From Nitrososphaerota archaeon (lineage in GTDB: Archaea > Thermoproteota > Nitrososphaeria > Nitrososphaerales > UBA183): a DNA stretch of 19,573 nt. Positions 1 through 7,024 of this stretch are shown piece after piece. The notes below the pieces were generated by a model that had not been told where the DNA came from, did not search any database, and saw nothing but the letters and a program-made list of their open reading frames with translations. The stretch covers positions 1 to 19,573 of the forward strand of contig JAFLZE010000019.1 in assembly GCA_029785685.1 (NCBI GenBank), in the 5' to 3' direction. The position numbers and the translations under genes are program-made. Position 1 is the first letter of the stretch; each line of letters starts with the position of its first letter.

Positions 1-1
1 C

Positions 2-160
2 GGCAAGGCGACCCTTCAACCTGACTATGGTAATGCCCACAAGCTCTCCCTTCCTCGTCCTCAAGACGACGCCTTCCCGGGGTTCGATCGAGTCGTCGGC
101 CGCCCTCGGCTTCCCGACCGAGATGTACAGGACGTCCTCCTTCCCGTCTTGTCGGTCCAA
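2..160 (-). CDS. DUF2283-like small protein, partial (runs off window start)
   Basis: This minus-strand frame stays open to the window edge and reads DVLYISVGKPRAADDSIEPR followed by EGVVLRTRKGELVGITIV. That matches the DUF2283 pattern as I know it: an acidic residue, V/ALYI, a variable acidic loop, then a G-x-L/V-V-G-I-x-I strand. DUF2283 proteins are small, mostly of unknown function, and often lie near toxin-antitoxin or defence genes. The start is uncertain: TTG at 160 is the first plausible one, and the frame stays open further upstream where it overlaps the MFS frame. The C-terminus lies outside the window. The gene begins inside the broken end of the transporter, so it may be fused out of frame to it by a rearrangement or indel. 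Confidence 0.5.
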   Translation of the reverse strand, partial: MDRQDGKEDVLYISVGKPRAADDSIEPREGVVLRTRKGELVGITIVRLKGRLA

Positions 161-405
161 TAGCCCGAGTACGATTTGATTGCGCTCGATGCGCCATCTG
201 AGGCTCCTTCAATCAGCCCTATGGGTGCGGCTGCCGCAATCGGGCCGCCCACCAGGGTCGCCACGAAGAGGGAGAGCATGGCCGTAGTAGTTTCGTGGCT
301 CATGTCGGAGAAGAGGCTAGTCAGGCTGGTCCCCACGATGATTCGGTTCAACCACGAAGGTTGGCTGCGGTGTTCTTCACGTCTTCCCGACGGATTCTCA
401 TCCAT
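61..405 (-). pseudogene. MFS transporter, N-terminal remnant
   Basis: Residues 20-92 look like the start of a major facilitator permease: NRIIVGTSLTSLFSDMSHET opens TM1, then a hydrophobic TM2 containing LIEGASDGASS, then YSGYWTDKTGRR, which fits the MFS loop 2-3 signature (G-x-x-x-D-x-x-G-R-R). Family members are about 400 residues with 12 TM segments. Here the homology stops right after DKTGRR; the frame continues with low-complexity Ser/Arg/Thr residues and stops at residue 114. A second frame carrying a DUF2283-like sequence takes over at that point. ATG at 405 overlaps the stop of the upstream gene (398) by 8 bases, so it is the last cistron of the operon that starts at 3184. I infer a deletion or recombination that removed at least nine TM segments; a functional truncated protein seems unlikely. 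Confidence 0.6.
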
Positions 406-1087
406 GGGTGACCCACCTGACCCACCTTTTCTGGTGCTTCTTCTCAGCGCGTTCCAGGAACTTCGCGAGCCCGCGGTCGCCTTCTCGGTGCGGGCCTGTA
501 ACGCTATCCAGTGCAGGGTACTTCGAATCCTGGATGGAGTCTTTCGAGAGCACGAGTATCCTGGAGAAGAGTCCCGGTGCGCCCTTGCTGGGCCACCGGA
601 TGGTAATCACCTTTCCCGCTTTAAGGTAGCCAAATGCATCTTCCGTGATTGGCTGGCGAAAAGTTCTCGGGGTTTGCTCCTCGTTTCCTCTCATCTCGAC
701 CTCGGCGCCCGACAGGCCATTCAGCTCTCGGAGGACGAACTGTGTGAGGCGCGCCAGGACGTGGTCCGGGAAGTCCTCCCCCAGGCTTCTTGCTTCAACG
801 TGGTCATGTTCCTCGGCGAGTCCCGGGATATCCGCGTACTTCACGATCCGCCATGCGCTTTCTCTGTCCTTCCTATCGCTAAGATTTGCTATCAGGTAGG
901 AGGGGTCTCCGCGCCAGGCCAACCAGAGTCTGAACGCGTCGTCCTCGGCCAGAAGCTGGGCCTTCTCGTTCCTCCCGAAGACTTCCCTCGCCCTGGTCTG
1001 GAAGGCGGCGGCCAGCTGAGAGTCCTTCGGTCCAACGGGATCGCTGCTTCGCTGGCTCGTCCCGTCTTCGGTTTCCGTCGCTACCAA
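398..1087 (-). CDS. Hypothetical protein, paralogue of the 11801-12445 gene
   Basis: I do not recognise this family. A protein of about 229 residues begins at TTG 1087, which overlaps the NUDIX stop (TTGGTAG). The open frame extends upstream to 1186, but that part lies inside the NUDIX gene. It is clearly related to the gene at 11801-12445: both share WLAWRGD, an LSD triplet, ES(A/S)WR, a KY-x-(D/E)-(I/V)-P turn, VEAR, an HVLA-x-LT helix and a basic C-terminus ending with (V/L)(R/K)W(V/I)xxG. The mixed alpha/beta composition with no TM segment or signal suggests a cytoplasmic protein. Both copies lie on the minus strand, divergent from a metallophosphoesterase across a TGTAAC-N4-GTTACA palindrome, which hints at a shared pathway. 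The arginine-rich end could contact nucleic acid, but that is speculation. Confidence 0.75.
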   Translation of the reverse strand: MVATETEDGTSQRSSDPVGPKDSQLAAAFQTRAREVFGRNEKAQLLAEDDAFRLWLAWRGDPSYLIANLSDRKDRESAWRIVKYADIPGLAEEHDHVEARSLGEDFPDHVLARLTQFVLRELNGLSGAEVEMRGNEEQTPRTFRQPITEDAFGYLKAGKVITIRWPSKGAPGLFSRILVLSKDSIQDSKYPALDSVTGPHREGDRGLAKFLERAEKKHQKRWVRWVTHG

Positions 1088-1527
1088 ACTGCTCGACCCT
1101 TTCTGCCGGTTCCCCGGGCGACGTCGTGCAGCATTCTCCTCATGACCGGCGGGACGGCCGGCAACCCCTTCGATACATCGACCCATGCGGAGTCTATGGC
1201 TTCCGTGGTGGGGCGGGGTTCTGCGGACCCATTGATCGTCCCGAAGTAGGTCGCAATCACGTAATGCACCGGGTTGGAGCCATCGTGAAAGTCGTCGTAG
1301 ATCCCGACCAGCCCGTCAAGTTCAACCTCGACCCCGAGTTCCTCGTGAACCTCCCTATTGGCGGCGTCGCTCACCGTTTCACCCTGCTTGACGTACCCCT
1401 GCGGGAGGACCCACAGCCCGTTGTACGGCTCCTCCTGTTCCTTAATCAAGAGTATCTTTTTGCCGCGCAGGATTGCCACCGACGCCAGCACCCTAATCCC
1501 CGCGTCGAAGCTTTCCCTTCTCATCAT
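1081..1527 (-). CDS. NUDIX hydrolase
   Basis: NUDIX enzymes hydrolyse nucleoside diphosphates linked to another moiety, using metal bound by the NUDIX box. The full box G-x5-E-x7-R-E-U-x-E-E-x-G-U is present at residues 44-66: GYVKQGE, then REVHEELGV, with all conserved Glu residues. It is preceded by a typical LWVLPQG strand and followed by a beta-rich half (HYVIATYFG). At 148 residues it is the usual single-domain length. I chose ATG 1527 because its ATGA overlaps the stop of the upstream gene (1524) and residues before it in the longer open frame are unlike NUDIX. The substrate cannot be told; the aromatic and acidic specificity loops do not match a subfamily I know. It sits in the middle of a coupled operon with unknown genes. 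Confidence 0.9.
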   Translation of the reverse strand: MMRRESFDAGIRVLASVAILRGKKILLIKEQEEPYNGLWVLPQGYVKQGETVSDAANREVHEELGVEVELDGLVGIYDDFHDGSNPVHYVIATYFGTINGSAEPRPTTEAIDSAWVDVSKGLPAVPPVMRRMLHDVARGTGRKGRAVW

Positions 1528-2396
1528 GCTGGCTTTCGCGCCCTTCGCGGCTCGGCCTGCTTCCTGGCGGCATCCGCGGCCCTCCTTCCTATTTCGCCGT
1601 ACATGTAACGCTCGTCGTCCCAGTCCGTATAGACCATCCCCTTTCGCAGGCTGGACTTGACCGCAGCCGTCGCAGCTTTCCTCCACGCCTCCGTCTTCTT
1701 GTTCCCGCCCGTCGGAGGGGGCTCGAAATCCGACAGGGCGCAGTCAATCTTCTCGCGGGCACTCACCCAGGCGAGAGGAGGGTGGTTGGGCGAGGAATGC
1801 AGAAGCTCGACCGCCAGTCCCTCAAGGAAAACTTCCGCAGGCGCGGGCGACCCCGCCAAGGTCCTCTCCCCCACCACCGAGAGATAGGCCGCCTCGACGG
1901 TGTCCCCTGACCTCAGACCGTGGGGGAGGATTCCGGCCGCTAGGAACAGAGGGTACTTCCTCCCTTCCTCCCTTTCAAGAATCAAGACCGCGGCCAGGCC
2001 TGAGGACTCGCTCAGCCTCTGGGCGTGAGCTACTTTCGCCCGTGCAACATGGAAGAACCCCGCCTTGCTGAACCGGACCCTGGTGGAGCCGAGGCTCCGC
2101 AGCGCGTCCTTCTCCAGTGCGTACTGGACGCCGCCGATGAGCGCGGTGTTCCTCGTGATATCGTGGTCCCACGGGATGCTGATGCCCTCGGAGACCAAGT
2201 CTCTCGGCGCGTGCATTTCTTCCAGGCTGATGCTGCCGGCGAACTTGAGGTAGAATTCTGCCTGCCGCACCTCCCTTGGAAAACGGATCGGTTGGGCCCC
2301 CACCCACAGGGCGTCCGTGAGGTTCGAGAAGCCGAATACCGGCGGCCGAGCCGCCTTGGATGCGAGTGACGCGATTTCCTCTGCCAACAATGACAA
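1524..2396 (-). CDS. Hypothetical protein of about 290 residues, unknown family
   Basis: I recognise no known domain. The protein is soluble and globular. It starts with a short helix, then an aromatic beta-rich region (VFGFSNLTDALWVG, IRFPREVRQAEFYLKFAGSI), a segment with IPWDHDITRNTALIGG around residue 85, and a long middle rich in small hydrophobics. The last 50 residues are highly charged and helical, with an Ala/Arg/Lys tail, after a TDWDDERYMYGE stretch. The open frame begins at TTG 2396 right after the TGA of the preceding gene. TTG 2390, 7 bases after an AGGTGA Shine-Dalgarno-like sequence, may be the real start. It ends in an ATGA overlap with the NUDIX gene, so it is probably translationally coupled to both neighbours. 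Confidence 0.75.
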   Translation of the reverse strand: MSLLAEEIASLASKAARPPVFGFSNLTDALWVGAQPIRFPREVRQAEFYLKFAGSISLEEMHAPRDLVSEGISIPWDHDITRNTALIGGVQYALEKDALRSLGSTRVRFSKAGFFHVARAKVAHAQRLSESSGLAAVLILEREEGRKYPLFLAAGILPHGLRSGDTVEAAYLSVVGERTLAGSPAPAEVFLEGLAVELLHSSPNHPPLAWVSAREKIDCALSDFEPPPTGGNKKTEAWRKAATAAVKSSLRKGMVYTDWDDERYMYGEIGRRAADAARKQAEPRRARKPA

Positions 2397-2894
2397 TCAC
2401 CTGACGAAGAGATACCTGTTGTGGAATTCGCTGACCTTTGCATCGTCCCATGAATCCCACTCGTCGTGAGGGACCGCCTCCGCCCCCCGCAACTCTGCAA
2501 CTTTCCTCTCGAGGGATTTGTTGTGGGTCAGGTGGACGGTAAGGCCAACCGCTATCGCCTTGTTCGCCTGGAAGCATTTGAACATCCTGAACTTCAGGGA
2601 TGAGTGCTTGGCGCCGACCGCGAACTTCTCGGTCATCGTCAGCTCTCTTGCAGTGCTCTCCTCGTGGGCACCGTAATCGAGAAGTGGGGACATAGCATCT
2701 GCCTTCTCGCGTTCGGTGAGATAGCCAATTTTCTGTCTCAAGAACGTCTCCAGCGTCTCCCAGTAGTCCCGCGCAAATGAAACTTCGAGGCTGACGGCGC
2801 CCTCTCCGGCGATTTTGCCTTCGACGCTAACCAGCGGCCCCCCGGCAACCTCCTCGGTTCTCCTGAGCGCCCTCGGCCAGCACGCTTTGATCAT
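2397..2894 (-). CDS. Hypothetical protein, 165 residues
   Basis: This is the second cistron of the operon. ATG 2894 overlaps the stop of the RHH-like gene (ATGA), and its own TGA abuts the next gene. A longer open frame upstream (to 3089) is Arg/Gly-rich, lies antiparallel inside no recognisable domain and overlaps the RHH gene, so I rejected it. The protein has a beta-rich N-terminal third, a helical middle (YWETLETFLRQKIGYLTERE) and a C-terminal part with KFRMFKCFQANKAIAVGLTV and an acidic DEWDSWDD segment. There is no TM segment or signal peptide. I do not recognise the family. Invariable coupling to the RHH-like gene makes a binding partner or effector of that protein plausible, but this is inference. 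Confidence 0.7.
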   Translation of the reverse strand: MIKACWPRALRRTEEVAGGPLVSVEGKIAGEGAVSLEVSFARDYWETLETFLRQKIGYLTEREKADAMSPLLDYGAHEESTARELTMTEKFAVGAKHSSLKFRMFKCFQANKAIAVGLTVHLTHNKSLERKVAELRGAEAVPHDEWDSWDDAKVSEFHNRYLFVR

Positions 2895-3184
2895 GCAGGA
2901 TCTCCTGCGCTCTCCACGAAACGCTCGAGCTCGCTGTTCTGGTCCATCAGGCCCTGAAGCAGCTCGTTGTCCTTCTGGCACTGGCCGTGCCGCTTTCTCA
3001 GGCGCTCGTACTCGGTCGCGGCGATGTCGAACCAGTGGGCCCAGTAGCGTTTCATGCCCCTCTCTATGGCGGCCTGAACCGCCGAACATTCGACCTGCGC
3101 GGAGCCATTTGCGAGGTTCTGGAGCAGGGAGTAGGTCTCCTTCCCGATTCTGACGTCAAGACGCACCCTTCCGGGCTTCGCCAC
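2891..3184 (-). CDS. Ribbon-helix-helix-like protein with C-terminal coiled coil
   Basis: This 97-residue protein starts at GTG 3184. Residues 6-45 (RVRLDVRIGKETYSLLQNLA, then a polar turn and VQAAIERGMKRYW) look like a ribbon-helix-helix fold: a basic beta strand with alternating V/L/R, helix A with KETYSLL, and helix B ending in AIERGMKRY. Such proteins are usually dimeric DNA-binding repressors or antitoxin-type regulators. The second half (EYERLRKRHGQCQKDNELLQ and onwards) has heptad-like spacing and is probably a coiled coil. It is the first gene of a six-cistron operon and starts 19 bases after the 3204-3219 palindrome, between a TATA-like AATAAAA and the start codon. That is a position suited to autorepression. 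Whether it binds that palindrome is unknown. Confidence 0.65.
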   Translation of the reverse strand: MAKPGRVRLDVRIGKETYSLLQNLANGSAQVECSAVQAAIERGMKRYWAHWFDIAATEYERLRKRHGQCQKDNELLQGLMDQNSELERFVESAGDPA

Positions 3185-3203
3185 GGTTCTCTCAGCTCCC
3201 GAA

Positions 3204-3219
3204 TGTAACCGTCATTACA
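3204..3219. promoter_or_regulatory. Palindrome copy 1, TGTAAC-N4-(A/G)TTACA
   Basis: TGTAACCGTCATTACA; the outer bases A and T extend the symmetry to 3203-3220. One mismatch (G to A) in the right arm makes it the least perfect of six copies. On the minus strand a TATA-like CAATAAAACC (3223-3232) lies just upstream, so the palindrome covers the stretch between TATA and the likely start of the RHH operon. Unlike most other copies, no arm abuts a TATA box at 0-2 bases. Confidence 0.75.
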
Positions 3220-3272
3220 TCTGGTTTTATTGCTTTCGTGCGTGACAATCGCCGGACCGGAAACGATGCAGG

Positions 3273-3290
3273 AAATACATAATTGGCCCG
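3273..3290 (+). promoter_or_regulatory. Possible TATA region of the metallophosphoesterase gene
   Basis: GAAATACATAATTGG lies about 30 bases before GTG 3312, which would put transcription start a few bases before the codon (a near-leaderless message). It is weaker than the TATA boxes tied to the palindromes. The rest of 3185-3311 holds palindrome copy 1 and nothing else I can identify. Confidence 0.35.
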
Positions 3291-3311
3291 GAACGGTACC
3301 GAGGAACGCAA

Positions 3312-4010
3312 GTGAAGGTCCTCCTCATCTCAGATGCCCACTCGAATCTCCCTGCACTGGATGCTGTCCTCGGCAAGGCCAGGTACGACGACGTGCTGTT
3401 CATGGGGGATGCCGTCGACTACGGGCCGTTCCCCTTCGAAGTCTACTCCAAACTGAAGCGGATAAGGGCAAAGAGGGTGGTGAGCAACCACGATGTAGCC
3501 GCGGCGTTCGGGCTTGACTGCCGGAGCAGCTCGAAGACGTACCAGGCAGCCGTCAGGACACGGGAGAGAATCACCTTTCAGAGGATGCCGAGGAGGGCGC
3601 TTCAGATGCTTGGCGGGGCGGGAGAGACCCTCGACCTGGCGTACGGCGACCTAAGGGCGAGAATGCTACACGCCGCTCCAGGCGACGAGCTCTACAAGTA
3701 CATCACGAAGGAGGAAGCGGCCAACATGGAGGTCAAAGGGGCGGATCTCCTCTTGCTGGGGCACCCCCACGTGCCTTATGGGATTAAGGATGGGACGAGA
3801 TAGATAGTCAATCCCGGGAGCGTCGGCATGCCGAAGGATGGGGACCCCCGTGCGTCTTATGCCATCCTGGATACGTCCACAAGGGAGGTGCAGTTCCACA
3901 GGGCCGAATACGACATCGAACAGGTCGTGTCGAAGCTCAAACAGCTCATCGGTGACGAAGAATCCATCTTCGAACAACTTGTGAAGGGGCTCCGGACCGG
4001 TGGCCGGTAA
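3312..4010 (+). pseudogene. Metallophosphoesterase interrupted by one in-frame TAG
   Basis: This is a YfcE/MJ0936-type calcineurin-like phosphoesterase. It has the metal ligands of the family: SDAHSN (D8, H10), GDAVDYGP, NHD, HAAP and GHPH. It aligns without gaps, well over half identical by eye, to the intact gene at 12611-13306. At 3801-3803 the frame reads TAG where the paralogue has Trp (the codon before VVNPGSVGMPK). After the stop the same frame continues with IVNPGSVGMPKDGDPRASYA to TAA at 4010, so only one codon is changed, consistent with TGG to TAG. The catalytic residues all precede the stop, but the conserved NPGS segment follows it. Options are a recent nonsense mutation, a sequencing error, or UAG read-through. 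The G of GNHD is also changed to S. Confidence 0.85.
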
Positions 4011-4062
4011 GAGTTCATGATTGATACGCTTAAATCAACGAGGGGACATATCGCACCAATTC

Positions 4063-4405
4063 ATGAGCCGGTCGGAGGCCAACAAGTGGATCATAGTCGC
4101 CTATGACCTTCCAAACGAGCCTTCCAAACTGAGAGTCAGGGCGTGGAGGAATTTCAAGAAGCTCGGGGCCGTCTATCCGCCGGTGTCCCTTTGTTTGCTC
4201 CCCAACACACCACAGATCAGGAGGGATATCGAACAGTTCAGGTCGGGCTTCAAGAGACACGGCACCATCCTGGTGATGGATGTCAACGCTCTAGAAGGGC
4301 AGGATGAAGACGTGCCCTCAAAGATGTTCCAGGAGGACCAGGAGGAAGCAGTACGAAGAAATTTACGAAGAATGCCAAGAATTTCTGGACGAAGCCAACG
4401 AGAAC
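4063..4405 (+). pseudogene. ChrB N-terminal-domain-like protein, frameshifted and truncated
   Basis: From ATG 4063 the frame reads KWIIVAYDLPNEPSKLRVRA, then WRNFKKLGAVYPPVSLCLLP, then acidic residues. This fits the N-terminal domain of ChrB-like chromate-responsive regulators (W-L-L-x-Y-x-x-P-x-x-P-S-x-x-R-V-x-x-W-R-x-x-K-K-L-G-A). The domain normally ends with an acidic EEYEEIYEE-type helix. Here that helix (QYEEIYEECQEFLDE) is in another frame, so a one-base indel lies around 4335-4350. After DEANEN the homology changes to IS110 transposase, so the rest of the gene is lost. A TATA-like GCTTAAATC at about 4028 would give a leaderless message at 4063. Family identification is from motif memory and is moderately secure. 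Confidence 0.55.
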
Positions 4406-4630
4406 CGGCTGCAGCTGATATCCAGGTCAAGCACCAAGCACGACGTCGCGGACGCGAGGATACTGGGTGACCTGCTCAGGACCAACTACCTGCCGGTGGC
4501 CCATATGAGGGACCAGGAGACCAGGGAGACGCTCGCCGTCGTCCAGGAGAGGGCCAACTATGGGCTGAAGCGCGGGGAGCTGAGGGGCTCGATCAGGTGG
4601 CTCCTCAAGCGGAGACTGGACAGAACCCTT
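4406..4630 (+). mobile_element. IS110-family transposase fragment
   Basis: In the frame entered after the ChrB-like indel, the residues STKHDVADARILGDLLRTNY, LPVAHMRDQETRETLA and ERANYGLKRGELRGSIRWLL resemble the N-terminal RNaseH-like DEDD domain of IS110 transposases (K-x-D-x-x-D-A-x-x-L-A-x-L-L-R, L-P-x-x-x-x-P-x-E-x-R-E, then the helical N-R-I-x-x-L-L). Only about 70 of some 350-400 residues remain; both the first catalytic Asp region and the C-terminal Ser domain are absent. No terminal repeats are visible, as expected for IS110. It is an old relic wedged between the ChrB-like remnant and the convergent UspA gene. Confidence 0.55.
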
Positions 4631-4645
4631 CATCTTCGTCCTCAT

Positions 4646-5098
4646 CTACATCCTGCTCGCTGCGGGCTGACCCGCTGGGGGGACAATCAGAAGAGGGAAC
4701 TCCCGGGATTTCAGAAAGTACGAGGACACTGTCCCAAGGAGTTTCTCCGAAGCTGAGTGCTGAAGCGTCCCGAGGACAACCAGGTCAGGCTTCAATCGCC
4801 CTGCCAACTCCAGCAGCTTCTCGCCTGGGCTCCCCGCTTCGAGATGCACGGCGACTTCTACGAGGTTCTTCCTAACTGTCCGTTCGGCGTTCATCAGCGT
4901 CTCCCTTCCTGTCCTCCTTAGGGACTCCATCAGTTCGTCAGGAATCGGGTCGGGGACCCCGCCCGGTTTCTGGACGACATATCCGACATGGATCTCTGAA
5001 CCCTCGGTCTGCGAGGCTATGGCGATTGCAAACTCCAGGGCACGCTCTGCCTGCACGGAACCGTCGTACCCCACCAGGAATTTTCTGAGCACTTGCAT
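4646..5098 (-). CDS. Universal stress protein, UspA family
   Basis: This 150-residue single-domain Usp begins with LRKFLVGYDGSVQAERALEF, the classic first strand with D-G-S and helix, and ends with LKPDLVVLGTLQHSASEKLL then GTVSSYFLKSREFPLLIVPP. The ATP-binding motif G-x2-G-x9-G-(S/T) is only partly kept: the first and third Gly are there (GTLQ..., GTV), but the second is Gln, so nucleotide binding is uncertain. The gene begins 8 bases after the dynamin-like gene with a GTGGGAG Shine-Dalgarno-like sequence, so the two are probably one transcript under palindrome copy 2. It converges on the IS110 remnant. Confidence 0.9.
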   Translation of the reverse strand: MQVLRKFLVGYDGSVQAERALEFAIAIASQTEGSEIHVGYVVQKPGGVPDPIPDELMESLRRTGRETLMNAERTVRKNLVEVAVHLEAGSPGEKLLELAGRLKPDLVVLGTLQHSASEKLLGTVSSYFLKSREFPLLIVPPAGQPAASRM

Positions 5099-5106
5099 CT
5101 CCCACT

Positions 5107-6957
5107 TCAGGTCGCTCCAGCGTCTCGTGCCTGTCCCACGTCTCGCAGAGCCGACCGCATCTGCGCTGCCGGGCCAGGTCCTTCTCGTATAAGCCCTCCT
5201 AACAGTTCCATCACCGATTGAATCTCCCTTAGAGTCCGATTGAGTTCTTCCAAGGCCATATTCACCTCCTCGCTGCTCCTTTGGTGCATGCGCGTCCCCT
5301 CCAGGACGGCGTCCCTGGCTGCTGTGATCGATGAATCGAGAAGACGTCCTATTTCGCGCCTCAGCCCGATTATCCCCCTGTCGAGCCTGACGACGAAGTA
5401 GTCATACCTGATTCTCCCCGCGGTCCTGTCGAGTGCCTCCTTGGCCTGCCCCATGAACCTCTTCTGGAGAGTGCCCTTCACGAGGAGCGTAGGCAGCATG
5501 GCGGATAGTTCCCCCACGAACATTCCGCCGATCGGCGGAAGCTGGTCTGACAGGTAGTAGAACCTGTGCTCGGAGGTCAGACTCATGCCCGGCAGGGGGA
5601 GCTCCGTCTTGATGCCGAAAAGCGTCGACACTTCGCGTCGCACGTCCCCCCCCAGCAAATCGACCTGGTGGCTGAAAGTGCTTACGAGCTCGCCGAATCT
5701 GACAGCTATTCTTTCGTCCTCCTTGGCAATGAACTCGGAATATACCGCTCTCAATTCCTCTGAGAGCTTTTCCTCCAGCATACTCGTCGTTTCTCGCACG
5801 TTCCTCTTCGACGTTAGCAGTTCGTTGGCGTAGGCTTCCAGTTTGGCGAGGAACCCAGCTTCGCGTTCTCTCTTTAAGCTCTCGAGGTCTTCGTTAAGCA
5901 TCTGGATTATCTCTTTGGATTTCCCATCGAGAAGGTAGAAGATCTCGCGCTTCTTGGTGTCCACTCCCTGAAGGAACCAGTCCAACTGCTTCAGTGTCTC
6001 TCCAAGGCGATTCAGGGGCATCTCGGCTGACTTGATTGCTATCTCCTGCGAAATGCGAAGGTCCTCGGCCGCCTTCAGGGCCTTCGTCACCGTCGAGGCG
6101 ATCAGAATCTCCTGCTTTTCCCCGTGGAGGAGATTGTTCAGGACTTCCATGAGCCCCTGCACGCCGCTCTCGGCCAATTTGTGCGAGTTTGCCGTACGGT
6201 ATCCCTCATTAGCCCACTTTGCAGAAACCGCATAGATCGGGAAGTCGTTGATGCCCAGCGCTGATTCAATCACATCTCTGCAGAAGCTGACCGCCTCTCT
6301 CAAGCTAGCCTCGTCCATGTAGTCCTTCTTGTTGAGCACGAAGATGAGCTTCCTTGCGTGTGGTGTTATCGCTTTCAGCAGGTCCAGCTCTGACTGACCA
6401 ATGGGAGGGTCCACAGCGAGGGTGAAGAGGCAGGCGTCGGCCCGCTCCAGGAACCGGTAGGTTGCCTGAGTGCCGCCAGCAAAGGTTGAGCCCACTCCGG
6501 GCGTGTCTATCATAGTGATGCCGCTCTTCAGAATCCCCGACGGGACCCTGACTTCCACCTCCTTGACCCCCTTCGCGTTGCTGGGATTCCCCTTCTCCGT
6601 TATGTACTGGGGAATCTCCGTGATTCCAACCTCTTTGGTGGTCCCGTTGACAAATGAGACCGTGGCTCTCGGCTGGTCGCCATACTTCAGAAGAGTGATC
6701 ACAGATGTCACGGGAACGACCCCGACCGGCAGGACTTCTGATTGCAGCAGAGCGTTGATGAGCGTTGATTTTCCCCTCTTGAAGAGGCCCAGGACAGCGA
6801 GGTAGAAGTCCTCGCTGATTAGCTTCTGCCGCAGCTCCTCCAGATATTCAAGGGTGGCCGCTTGGCTGCTGCCTGCCTTGGACTCCGCTACCCTGCGAAG
6901 TGCGTCCAGGCTTTCCTCGATTCTGGCAATCTGTGACGTCTTGCCCTGAGAGAGCAT
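5107..6957 (-). CDS. Dynamin-like GTPase (bacterial/archaeal DLP type)
   Basis: This large GTPase of about 616 residues probably works on membranes (fission, fusion or repair). GTPase motifs in order: P-loop GLFKRGKS (about 57-64), switch I with PVTSVIT, G3 IDTPGVG (about 150), and G4 NKKD (about 209). The rest is long alpha-helical stalk with heptad-like stretches (residues 280-420). A hydrophobic patch near 470-500 (GGMFVGELSAMLPTLLVKG) could be the membrane-inserting paddle. Family members are 550-700 residues, so the length is normal. I chose ATG 6957 over the TTG three bases earlier. Palindrome copy 2 and an ATTAATATG TATA box lie 60-80 bases upstream. Only one DLP is in this window; bacterial DLPs often work in pairs. 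Confidence 0.88.
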   Translation of the reverse strand: MLSQGKTSQIARIEESLDALRRVAESKAGSSQAATLEYLEELRQKLISEDFYLAVLGLFKRGKSTLINALLQSEVLPVGVVPVTSVITLLKYGDQPRATVSFVNGTTKEVGITEIPQYITEKGNPSNAKGVKEVEVRVPSGILKSGITMIDTPGVGSTFAGGTQATYRFLERADACLFTLAVDPPIGQSELDLLKAITPHARKLIFVLNKKDYMDEASLREAVSFCRDVIESALGINDFPIYAVSAKWANEGYRTANSHKLAESGVQGLMEVLNNLLHGEKQEILIASTVTKALKAAEDLRISQEIAIKSAEMPLNRLGETLKQLDWFLQGVDTKKREIFYLLDGKSKEIIQMLNEDLESLKREREAGFLAKLEAYANELLTSKRNVRETTSMLEEKLSEELRAVYSEFIAKEDERIAVRFGELVSTFSHQVDLLGGDVRREVSTLFGIKTELPLPGMSLTSEHRFYYLSDQLPPIGGMFVGELSAMLPTLLVKGTLQKRFMGQAKEALDRTAGRIRYDYFVVRLDRGIIGLRREIGRLLDSSITAARDAVLEGTRMHQRSSEEVNMALEELNRTLREIQSVMELLGGLIREGPGPAAQMRSALRDVGQARDAGAT

Positions 6958-7024
6958 CAAGAGCTACATCCTTGTCTATTGTGTTCCGGTTGAACGAGCT
7001 GGCCGTGCCTCATGGGCATATTAA

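Noticed and set aside
176..1249. Long plus-strand open frame of 357 codons
   Set aside because: It is antisense to the MFS remnant, the paralogue-supported 398-1087 gene and the NUDIX C-terminus; its translation has no domain and is a product of high GC.
2895..3089. N-terminal extension of the 2397-2894 gene
   Set aside because: Low-complexity Arg/Gly/Ala translation overlapping the RHH-like gene; ATG 2894 has the ATGA coupling.
4623..4670. Plus-strand hydrophobic stretch EPFIFVLIYILLAAG, possibly the end of a membrane protein
   Set aside because: It overlaps the C-terminal codons of UspA antisense and is only about 15 codons in a frame unlike its surroundings; likely chance.
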